From Opitutaceae bacterium UBA4094 (GTDB lineage: Bacteria > Verrucomicrobiota > Verrucomicrobiia > Opitutales > Opitutaceae), in assembly GCA_002382525.1 (NCBI GenBank), contig DFYA01000215.1, positions 406-17,207 of the forward strand: a stretch of 16,802 bases of DNA, in the 5' to 3' direction. The position numbers were made by a program, and so were the translations under genes. This document shows, piece by piece, positions 1 through 6,344 of this stretch (the stretch's first letter is position 1; each line of letters opens with the position of its first letter). The notes under the pieces were generated by a model. That model was not told where the DNA came from, did no database searches, and saw nothing but the letters and a program-made list of their open reading frames with translations.

Positions 1-974
1 TCATCACTTACCGCGAAGCCATCCGCGCCGCCCTCGCCGAGGAAATCACCCGCGACGAAAACGTCGTCCTCATGGGCGAGGAAGTCGCCCAATTCAACGG
101 CGCCTACAAAGTCTCCGAAGGCCTCCTCGAAAAGTTCGGCCCCGAGCGCATCGTCGACACACCCATCTCCGAAGCCGGCTTCATCGGCATGGGCGTCGGC
201 GCCTCCATGCTCGGCATCCGTCCCGTGATGGAGCTCATGTTCTGGTCCTTCTACTCTGTCGCGTTCGACCAGATCCTTAACAACGCCGCCAACGTCCGCT
301 ACATGTCCGGCGGTCTTATCAACTGCCCCATCGTCATCCGCGGCCCCGCCAACGGCGGCACCAACGTCGGCGCCACCCACTCGCACACCCCGGAGAACGT
401 CCTCGCCAACCATCCTGGCGTAAAAGTGATCGTGCCCTCCACTGCCGCCGACGCCAAGGGCCTGCTCAAGTCCGCCATTCGCGACAACGACCCGTGCTTC
501 TTCCTCGAAAACACCCTCCTCTACGGTGAGAAGGGCGAGGTTTCCGACGATCCCGAGTTGCTCATCCCGCTCGGACTCGCCGACGTGAAACGCGTAGGCA
601 CCGACCTCACCATCGTCACCTACGGACGCTGCGTTCACCACTCCCTCGCCGCCGCGAGCGTGCTGGAAAAAGAACACGACATCTCCGTCGAAGTGGTCGA
701 TCTCCGCACCATCCGCCCGCTCGACATCGACACCGTGCTCGCCTCCGTGAAGAAGACTCACCGCGTGCTCATCGTAGAAGAGCAAAAGCCCTTTGCCAGC
801 GTCGGCTCGCAGCTCGCCTACATGATCCAACGCGAAGCCTTCGACGAACTCGACGGCCCCATTCATCGCCTCGCCACGATTGACGCACCTGCCATCTACA
901 GCCCGCCCGTCGAGGTCGAGCAGTTGCCCAATCCGCAGCGCGTCCTCAAAGCCGCTCTCGCCGCCGTCGAATAA
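1..974 (+). CDS. pdhB: Pyruvate dehydrogenase E1 component, beta subunit (5' partial)
   Basis: The open frame enters from the left edge (first full codon at base 3) and ends at TAA 972-974, so the true start lies upstream of the window. E1-beta pairs with E1-alpha to form the thiamine-diphosphate decarboxylase of the pyruvate dehydrogenase complex in the cytoplasm. The translation has the hallmark E1-beta stretches: a MGEEVAQFNGAYKVSEGLL segment, ISEAGFIGMGVGASMLGIRP, FDQILNNAANVRYMSGG, and a C-terminal transketolase-like region with VVDLRTIRPLD and VEEQKPFASVGSQ. The E2 gene follows 80 bases downstream on the same strand, which supports PDH over transketolase or DXP synthase. A branched-chain 2-oxoacid dehydrogenase beta subunit is the main alternative, but the sequence is PDH-like. 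An E1-alpha gene just upstream is expected but cannot be seen. Confidence 0.95.
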   Translation, partial: ITYREAIRAALAEEITRDENVVLMGEEVAQFNGAYKVSEGLLEKFGPERIVDTPISEAGFIGMGVGASMLGIRPVMELMFWSFYSVAFDQILNNAANVRYMSGGLINCPIVIRGPANGGTNVGATHSHTPENVLANHPGVKVIVPSTAADAKGLLKSAIRDNDPCFFLENTLLYGEKGEVSDDPELLIPLGLADVKRVGTDLTIVTYGRCVHHSLAAASVLEKEHDISVEVVDLRTIRPLDIDTVLASVKKTHRVLIVEEQKPFASVGSQLAYMIQREAFDELDGPIHRLATIDAPAIYSPPVEVEQLPNPQRVLKAALAAVE

Positions 975-978
975 CCGA

Positions 979-1003
979 AGTCGACGCGGCGTCCCGCCGC
1001 GTT
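979..1003. repeat. Short GC-rich palindrome between pdhB and pdhC
   Basis: A perfect 8-bp inverted repeat, ACGCGGCG (984-991) and CGCCGCGT (995-1002) with a 3-base loop, lies just after the pdhB stop. It is preceded by GTCG. The same core, ACGCGGC...GCCGCGT with GTAG/CTAC flanks, recurs at 4599-4658, so this looks like one unit of a dispersed intergenic palindrome family. No T-tract follows, so it is not a standard terminator. It could stabilise the upstream mRNA end. Confidence 0.6.
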
Positions 1004-1054
1004 TCCGACACCCCCACTCACACCCTTCAGCTCCCCGCTTCCGACACACTCTCC

Positions 1055-2404
1055 ATGGCCAACATCATCGAAATGCCGAAACTCAGCGACACCATGACGG
1101 TGGGCACGCTGGTCAAGTGGCTCAAAAAAGAAGGCGACGTCGTCAAGTCCGGCGACAACCTCGCCGAAGTCGAAACCGACAAAGCCACGATGGAGCTCGA
1201 GAGCTTCTTTGACGGCACGATCCTCAAAATCTTCGCGGAAGCCGGCGCTCAAGTTGCCCTCGGCGAACCGCTGTGCGCCGTCGGCAAGCCCGGCGAAACC
1301 GTTGAGGCGCCTGCCGGCAAACCCGCCGCGCCCGCCGCTGCCCCGAAGGAAGAGTCCAAAAAAGACACCACCGCGAACAAGGCCGAGGCCACCGGCCAGC
1401 AAGCCGACGCCGCCGAGAAAAAGCAGTCGGAGACCGCCAAGCATTCCGCCGCGCACTCCCCTGCCCCCGTTGCCTCCGCCGCTCCGGCCCGCGCCTCCGG
1501 TGAACGTGTCAAAATCTCCCCGCTCGCCAAAAAGCTCGCCGCCGATAAGGGCGTCGATCCGTCCACCGTCCAAGGCTCCGGCCCCGGCGGACGCATCGTG
1601 CGCGCCGACATCGAGGCCGCCGCGAAAAACCCGAAACCCGCCGCCTCGTCCGCCAAGTCCAGTGGCCCCTCCGCTTCGTTCTCCGGCGGCACCGTCGGCG
1701 CCAAGGGCCCGATCCAAGACGAACGCACCGTCACTGTTTCGACCATGCGCGGTGTCATCGCCAAGCGCCTCCTCGAATCGAAGACCACCATCCCGCACTT
1801 CTATCTCGACATCGAAATCGACGCCGAGCCGCTCCTGGCCCTTCGCGAGCAGCTTAACAAAGGCCTCGCCGACTCCGGCGTGAAACTCTCCGTCAACGAT
1901 TTCATCCTCAAGGGCAGCGCCGAGGCCCTCCGCCGAGTGCCTGACGTCAACGCCGCTTGGGAAGGCACGCAGATCCGGTATTTGTCTGCCGCCCACGTTT
2001 CGTTTGCCGTTGCGTTGCCCGACGGACTCATCACTCCGGTCGTCCGCGACGCGCACGACAAGTCCATCTTCCAAGTCAGCGCCGAGGCCAAATCGCTCGG
2101 GAAACTGGCCAAGGATAAAAAGCTCAAGCCCGACCAATTCACCGGCGGCACGTTCTGCGTATCGAATCTCGGCATGATGGGCATTCCGAAGTTCTACCCG
2201 ATCATTAATCCGCCGAATGCCGCCATCCTCGGCGTCGGCGCGACGGTGACGAAGCCCGTCGTGAAAAACGGCCAGATCGTCGTCGGCCAGACGCTCACCT
2301 TGACGCTCTCCGCTGACCACCGAGTGGTGGACGGCGCGGTCGGCGCCCAGTTCCTCGCCGCCCTCAAGGCCGTCCTGGAAAGCCCCGCGCTGCTGCTCGT
2401 TTGA
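1055..2404 (+). CDS. pdhC: Dihydrolipoamide acetyltransferase, E2 of pyruvate dehydrogenase
   Basis: This 449-residue protein transfers the acetyl group from lipoate to CoA and forms the core of the PDH complex. Three domains are visible. An N-terminal lipoyl domain (about 1-80) carries ETDKATME with lipoyl Lys43. An Ala/Pro/Lys-rich linker (about 85-150) follows. The peripheral subunit-binding domain (about 153-190) reads KISPLAKKLAADKG...GSGPGGRIVRADIE. The catalytic domain (about 222-449) ends with DHRVVDG at 421-427, giving the catalytic His422 and Asp426. There is a single lipoyl domain. The ATG at 1055 starts directly at the canonical lipoyl beginning (MANIIEMPKLSDTM). No Shine-Dalgarno sequence precedes it. 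It sits 80 bases after pdhB, probably in the same transcript, and an intrinsic terminator follows at 2458. The E3 gene is not in view. Confidence 0.96.
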   Translation: MANIIEMPKLSDTMTVGTLVKWLKKEGDVVKSGDNLAEVETDKATMELESFFDGTILKIFAEAGAQVALGEPLCAVGKPGETVEAPAGKPAAPAAAPKEESKKDTTANKAEATGQQADAAEKKQSETAKHSAAHSPAPVASAAPARASGERVKISPLAKKLAADKGVDPSTVQGSGPGGRIVRADIEAAAKNPKPAASSAKSSGPSASFSGGTVGAKGPIQDERTVTVSTMRGVIAKRLLESKTTIPHFYLDIEIDAEPLLALREQLNKGLADSGVKLSVNDFILKGSAEALRRVPDVNAAWEGTQIRYLSAAHVSFAVALPDGLITPVVRDAHDKSIFQVSAEAKSLGKLAKDKKLKPDQFTGGTFCVSNLGMMGIPKFYPIINPPNAAILGVGATVTKPVVKNGQIVVGQTLTLTLSADHRVVDGAVGAQFLAALKAVLESPALLLV

Positions 2405-2457
2405 TCCAACGTGCAGCCGAGATGACGAGGCAGACGCTCTGTCGCCCCGATCATTTC

Positions 2458-2486
2458 AAGCCCGGCCTGAAACGGCCGGGCTTTTT
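2458..2486 (+). terminator. Intrinsic terminator after pdhC
   Basis: A perfect 10-bp stem AAGCCCGGCC (2458-2467) / GGCCGGGCTT (2474-2483), with loop TGAAAC, runs into T residues at 2482-2486. It lies 54 bases after the pdhC stop and ends the pdh transcript. The next gene is on the opposite strand and converges on it. There is no strong T-tract in the minus direction, so it is mainly a plus-strand terminator. Confidence 0.9.
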
Positions 2487-2567
2487 CTTGGGTGGATGAC
2501 GACCGCCGGCGCCGTTGGTTCGAGGTTCTCACGCATCCTCTGTCGCCTTATTCCCCCCACACGCCAA

Positions 2568-2598
2568 GGCAGACGGCTCCCTGCGGGCACCGTCTGCC
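2568..2598. repeat. Hairpin just downstream of the phosphoglucomutase stop
   Basis: GGCAGACGG (2568-2576) and CCGTCTGCC (2590-2598) form a perfect 9-bp stem, with CCC/GGG able to pair inside the loop. It lies 9 bases beyond the stop of the minus-strand mutase gene. No T-run follows in either direction, so it resembles an mRNA 3'-end stabiliser or a dispersed palindromic unit more than a standard intrinsic terminator. Confidence 0.5.
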
Positions 2599-2607
2599 AC
2601 ACACGAC

Positions 2608-4569
2608 TCACCCCTCCGCGCGCTTCTGCGCGTCGGCTTCGATCAGCGCTTTCACGCGGTCGAGCTCGGTCTTCACTTGGCCCTTCACCGTCGCGAGTTC
2701 CGCCGCGTTTTTCACCGGCGCGCTCGCGAAGACGTAGAACTTCATTTTCGGCTCCGTGCCGCTGCCGCGCGCCGCGAAACTGTAGCCGTTGGCCAACGTG
2801 ACCAGATACAAGTCCTGCTTCGGGATCGCCTCGCCGTCCGCGTCCTTGAACACCTCGACGCCGAAGTCCTGGAACTTCGCCACCGCGACGTCGCCAAACG
2901 CCTTAGGCGGAGCCGAACGGTAGGTTTCCAAGATGCGCTTGATCTTCGCCGCACCCGTCGCGCCTTCGTAGTAAAGATTGATCACGCCCTCGAGGTAGAA
3001 GCCGTATTTCAGGTATATCTCATCGAGGTATTCCGGAACGGTCTTGCCCTGCGCTTTCACCGCAGCGCACAGCTCGGCAAACATCAAACACGCCGCGTTG
3101 CCGTCCTTGTCGCGCACGTAGTCGTTGGGCAAATACCCGTAGCTTTCCTCACAACCGAACGCGTAAAACGTGCTGTGCTTCTGGAGCAGCTTCACGCGAG
3201 ACTCGAAGGGCGTCGCGTCGTAGTCGAGCGCGATGCCTTGTTCGCTCAACAACGCGCTCTTCAACTGGCCCTCGTAGCCCATGATCTTGGCTCCGATCCA
3301 CTTGAAGCCGGTGAGCGTGTTGATGACTTTTACACCATGGCCGCGACCAATCGCGTCTTGGAGCGACGTGGTCACGTAGGTCTTGATGATAGCCACCTTG
3401 TCGGAGCCGGCTGCCGGGATGATGCCAAGCTCCTTGTATTTGGTAAGTCGATACTCAGCGAGAAGCGCGCCGATCTGGTTGCCGGTGAGCAGGTGCTGCT
3501 TGCCGTCACGGCCGCGCACGGCGACGCCCACGCGGTCGCAGTCCGGATCGGTTGCCATCACCACGTCGTAGTCGTTTTTCTCGGCCAGCTCCACGGCGAG
3601 TTTGAGCGCCTCGGCGTTCTCCGGGTTCGGCGACTTGACCGTCGGGAAACGCGGGTCGAATGCCATCTGCTCCTTCACTTCATGCACCTCCGCACCGGCA
3701 TGCACCAGCAACGGAACCGACATCACGCCGCCCGTGCCGTGGATCGCGGTGAACGCGACCTTGAGCTTCGTCTTTTTGAACACCGAGGGGTCGATCGCCG
3801 CCTTGCTCGCGACCGCGAGGTAGGCGTCGTCCGCCGGCCGACCGAGCGTGACCACGCGCGACATATCCTTTTCCAATAAGCGGGCAAGGTCGCCGAGCGG
3901 CACCGCGTTGACCTCCGCGACGATGCCTTTGTCGTGCGGGGCGACGACTTGCGCGCCGTCCTCGAAGTAGGCCTTGAAGCCGTTGTCGTGGGGCGGATTG
4001 TGGCTGGCGGTGATGACCACGCCGGCGTGCGCCTTCAGATAACGCACCGAGAAGCTGAGCTGCGGAGTCGAGCGCGGGCCTTCAAAAATGTAGGCGTTGC
4101 CGCCGAGGCGCGTCCAGATGGAGGCGGCGAGTTCGCAGAAGTGGCGCGAGAAGTGACGCACGTCGTGCGCGATCACCAGCGCGGGCGCCTCGGCGCGACC
4201 GGCGGCGCTCAGATACTTTTTCGTGTAGCGATAAAGGCCGACGGTCGCGCGGGAGAGCGTGAAATCGTTGAGGATGTTGCTGCCGATGGCGGCATGCGCG
4301 GGCGTGCCTTGCGGACTTGGCGTGCCGGACTCGGCCTTGGTCGTAACAAAACCAATCGTGCGCCCTCGAATACCGCCGGTGCCGAACTCCATGTCGCGAT
4401 AAAACCGGTTGTTGAGTTCTTCCCACGAGCCGGCGGCGACGAGTTCGTCGATGCTGGCGACCGCCCACGACGGGAGCGAGGCGGAGAGCCAGGCGGAGAG
4501 GTTCTGGACAGTGGAGGGAAGCAACTGGCCGGCTTGGCCGGCGGCTTGGATCGCGGAAAGAGTGCTCAT
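2608..4569 (-). CDS. pgm: Phosphoglucomutase (alpha-D-phosphohexomutase family)
   Basis: This 653-residue cytoplasmic enzyme should interconvert glucose-1-phosphate and glucose-6-phosphate. All four family signatures are present in order: the phosphoserine loop TASHNPP at 187-193 (Ser189), the Mg-binding loop DPDCDR at 341-346, the sugar-binding loop GCEESYG at 472-478, and the phosphate-binding loop RGSGTEPK at 601-608. A conserved EFGTGGIRG lies near 61-69. This layout is that of the PgcA-like phosphoglucomutase/phosphomannomutase group. It is somewhat longer than many relatives because of an extra N-terminal stretch (about 1-45). The start at 4569 is the first ATG; no Shine-Dalgarno sequence supports it. 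It lies downstream of a UDP-sugar pyrophosphorylase and glgP on the same strand, which favours a glucose role. Phosphomannomutase activity is possible. Confidence 0.93.
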   Translation of the reverse strand: MSTLSAIQAAGQAGQLLPSTVQNLSAWLSASLPSWAVASIDELVAAGSWEELNNRFYRDMEFGTGGIRGRTIGFVTTKAESGTPSPQGTPAHAAIGSNILNDFTLSRATVGLYRYTKKYLSAAGRAEAPALVIAHDVRHFSRHFCELAASIWTRLGGNAYIFEGPRSTPQLSFSVRYLKAHAGVVITASHNPPHDNGFKAYFEDGAQVVAPHDKGIVAEVNAVPLGDLARLLEKDMSRVVTLGRPADDAYLAVASKAAIDPSVFKKTKLKVAFTAIHGTGGVMSVPLLVHAGAEVHEVKEQMAFDPRFPTVKSPNPENAEALKLAVELAEKNDYDVVMATDPDCDRVGVAVRGRDGKQHLLTGNQIGALLAEYRLTKYKELGIIPAAGSDKVAIIKTYVTTSLQDAIGRGHGVKVINTLTGFKWIGAKIMGYEGQLKSALLSEQGIALDYDATPFESRVKLLQKHSTFYAFGCEESYGYLPNDYVRDKDGNAACLMFAELCAAVKAQGKTVPEYLDEIYLKYGFYLEGVINLYYEGATGAAKIKRILETYRSAPPKAFGDVAVAKFQDFGVEVFKDADGEAIPKQDLYLVTLANGYSFAARGSGTEPKMKFYVFASAPVKNAAELATVKGQVKTELDRVKALIEADAQKRAEG

Positions 4570-4598
4570 GGGTGTTTCGATGGAGGTGACTGGTTAAA

Positions 4599-4658
4599 GT
4601 AGACGCGGCATCTTGCCGCGTTTGTTGACGCAGGAACGCGGCGGGAAGCCGCGTCTAC
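4599..4658. repeat. Paired palindromic repeat between pgm and the pyrophosphorylase gene
   Basis: The segment begins GTAGACGCGGC (4599-4609) and ends GCCGCGTCTAC (4648-4658), a perfect 11-bp inverted repeat. Each end also forms its own hairpin: ACGCGGCA/TGCCGCGT at 4603-4621 and ACGCGGC/GCCGCGT at 4636-4654. It fills most of the 96-bp gap between the two genes. The core matches the palindrome at 979-1003. It resembles REP/BIME-type dispersed intergenic elements. Confidence 0.75.
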
Positions 4659-4665
4659 CCGGCTA

Positions 4666-6087
4666 TCATTCGAGATAGAGGCCGTCTTTGATCGCCGGCT
4701 TTGGATCAAGACGCTTCCAGGCGTCGGCGAAGGAATCCTCGTCGTATCCAAAAAGCGGCGACACCTCGACGGCAAAAGCCGGCAGGCCTGATTCGTCAGT
4801 CGCGACCGACGCGCCGTTGGCCTTGAACCAGCGGACGAACTGACGGACCTGGTCGTCGCGGCAGGTTTTCGGCGAATCGAGTCCTTCCGCGTTTTTAACC
4901 GGAGAAAAATCGTCCTCGCGGCGCGTCTCGATCACGACGGGGTTATTGGAGAACGGGAGCGCGTCGAAGACGAACATCTCGAACTTCACGCCGTTGGCCT
5001 TCTCGGGCTTCACGGGATTTCCGACGGCATCGACGGTGGGGATTTTTTTGTCGGCGCGGTGGAACGGCAGCGAGTTGTCTCCGCGGGCCATGCGGCGGAT
5101 GAACTTCGTATCCAAAATATGGATAGCGATGCTGCCCGCGATGTAGCGGAGCGCGCCGGTCGTCGGGTCGATCTCTTCCTGCAAAGCCTTCGGCAAATCG
5201 GAGTATTCGATGACTACGCTCTTGCCGTGCTGGGTGCAGAAGTGGCCGACTTTTTCACCCGCGTAGGCCTTGGGAACCATCTTGCTCGACATCTCGGAGC
5301 CACGCAGGACGTGCCAGCCGATAAACGTCGGGTCGATGCCGCGCACGAGGGGGTTGTCCACTTGGAAGTAGCTGAGGATGTCGATGCCCTCCTTTTCCAT
5401 GAGGTCGAGGGCGCCGCTGCGATCAAGCGCGCGGAGCGAACCGCCGTGACCGTCGGGCGACATCGCGATGGAGCCCTTGGTTTCGAGGAGGATTTTGCCC
5501 TCGGGCGTCACGGCAGGCATACGGCCCTGGCGGAAAAAGTGGACGTGCGACGCAACGAGCCCGAAGTAGTTATGCTCTTTGAAAAACGCCTCGGTGGCCT
5601 CGTGGTTCATGTTGCTCGTCATGATGAACCAGTGGAGCGGCTTGCCGTAGCGCACACCGGCGGCGCGCACCTTTTCGGCGAATACCTGGAAGAGAGTTTT
5701 TTGTTTGATGGGCGTGACGGGGAACGTGCCCTTGGGTCCGTCGTAGCCGAGACGAGTCCCCTGCCCGCCCGCGACGGTGAACGCCGCGACACGACCGGCG
5801 CGGAGCGCGGCTTCGCCGGCGGCTTTCGCATCCTTCCAAGCCTTGGCGTCGCCGCCATTCTCCGGACGGCGTTCGTAGGGCGCGGGAGCGAGGTCGGTGA
5901 GATCGACGCCTGTGGCGGCATCCTTGGCGAGCAAGGTGCGCGTGAGGCGGTCGATCTCGCCGAGATCGATTTCGCCCGCTTCGTCGAGGAGCTGTTTCTG
6001 CGCCTCGGACGAGAGCTCGTTGTAAAATGAAAAAACGTGCCCTTGGCCGGCACGTTCAAAGTCTTGGATCAGCGAGGGCTTGGACAT
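4666..6087 (-). CDS. UDP-sugar pyrophosphorylase, UDPGP family (UAP1-like)
   Basis: This 473-residue enzyme should join UTP and a sugar-1-phosphate (GlcNAc-1-P or Glc-1-P) to give a UDP-sugar and pyrophosphate. The nucleotide-binding loop AGGQGTRLGYDGPKG ends at residue 120. Further family marks are PDGHGG at 211-216, YFQVDNPLVRGIDPTFIG at 240-257, and KFEMFVFDALP then SPVKN near 368-399. The PDG(N/H)GG and VDN...DP.FIG pattern is closer to eukaryotic UDP-N-acetylglucosamine pyrophosphorylase (UAP1) than to bacterial GalU or GlmU. The frame extends upstream to 6180, but I chose ATG 6087 (MSKPSLIQDF) because the extra 31 residues are Arg/Ala-rich and overlap a hairpin. The next gene, phosphoglucomutase, makes Glc-1-P a plausible substrate; specificity cannot be read from sequence. 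Confidence 0.88.
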   Translation of the reverse strand: MSKPSLIQDFERAGQGHVFSFYNELSSEAQKQLLDEAGEIDLGEIDRLTRTLLAKDAATGVDLTDLAPAPYERRPENGGDAKAWKDAKAAGEAALRAGRVAAFTVAGGQGTRLGYDGPKGTFPVTPIKQKTLFQVFAEKVRAAGVRYGKPLHWFIMTSNMNHEATEAFFKEHNYFGLVASHVHFFRQGRMPAVTPEGKILLETKGSIAMSPDGHGGSLRALDRSGALDLMEKEGIDILSYFQVDNPLVRGIDPTFIGWHVLRGSEMSSKMVPKAYAGEKVGHFCTQHGKSVVIEYSDLPKALQEEIDPTTGALRYIAGSIAIHILDTKFIRRMARGDNSLPFHRADKKIPTVDAVGNPVKPEKANGVKFEMFVFDALPFSNNPVVIETRREDDFSPVKNAEGLDSPKTCRDDQVRQFVRWFKANGASVATDESGLPAFAVEVSPLFGYDEDSFADAWKRLDPKPAIKDGLYLE

Positions 6088-6110
6088 GGTTTTGAAAGCA
6101 GAGATAGAGC

Positions 6111-6141
6111 AAGGCGTTGCGGGACGGAGCAACGCCTTTTT
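6111..6141. promoter_or_regulatory. Perfect hairpin in the leader of the pyrophosphorylase gene
   Basis: AAGGCGTTGC (6111-6120) and GCAACGCCTT (6129-6138) form a perfect 10-bp stem with an 8-base loop, and T residues continue to 6141 on the plus strand. It lies 23 bases upstream of the minus-strand ATG at 6087. Read on plus it has terminator form, yet no plus-strand gene precedes it since 2404. It may be a leader structure, an operator dyad, or a block to antisense transcription. Confidence 0.55.
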
Positions 6142-6181
6142 GCCCGTTCGGAGGGCGGCCCGGGGCGCCCATCGGAGCATC

Positions 6182-6209
6182 CCCGATGTAGGCCCAACCG
6201 CTGGTCGGG
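6182..6209 (+). repeat. Inverted repeat, left copy (partner at 6297-6324)
   Basis: This 28-base segment (starting CCCGATGTAGGCCC) matches the reverse complement of 6297-6324 at 26 of 28 positions. The two copies flank the glgP terminator. The half GACCGGCGGTC of the right copy is itself palindromic. It is probably a unit of a dispersed intergenic palindrome family different from the ACGCGGC family. Confidence 0.7.
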
Positions 6210-6238
6210 CGGTTCAGGTTCGTCGGTCCGACGTTGGG

Positions 6239-6276
6239 AAAACAAAACCGCCCGAACGCAGGGTGCGTCCGGGCGG
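6239..6276 (-). terminator. Intrinsic terminator after glgP (minus strand)
   Basis: On the minus strand the stem CCGCCCG+ACGCA (bottom-strand equivalent of 6270-6276 and 6264-6268) closes on its complement at 6256-6260 and 6248-6254, with one internal mismatch and a 3-base loop. It is followed by TTTTGTTTT (complement of 6239-6247). It lies about 70 bases after the glgP stop and should end glgP transcription before the pyrophosphorylase gene. Confidence 0.85.
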
Positions 6277-6296
6277 CTTGAGGGAATCGACTGAAG

Positions 6297-6324
6297 CCCG
6301 ACCGGCGGTCGGGCCTACATCGGG
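6297..6324 (-). repeat. Inverted repeat, right copy (partner at 6182-6209)
   Basis: This is the reverse-complement partner of 6182-6209, differing at 2 of 28 positions. Together with it, it brackets the glgP terminator. Internally CCCGACCG and CGGTCGGG can pair to form a small hairpin. It lies 20 bases beyond the glgP stop. Confidence 0.7.
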
Positions 6325-6344
6325 CGCCGCCGGTCGGCGCTGGA

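Noticed and set aside
896..2320. 474-residue open frame on minus, antisense to pdhC
   Set aside because: It is Gly/Arg-rich, mirrors the codon pattern of the clear E2 gene, and has no recognisable domain. Long antisense frames are expected at this GC content.
6088..6180. 31-residue N-terminal extension of the pyrophosphorylase
   Set aside because: It is Arg/Ala-rich, runs through the leader hairpin, and lies before the natural family-like start at 6087.
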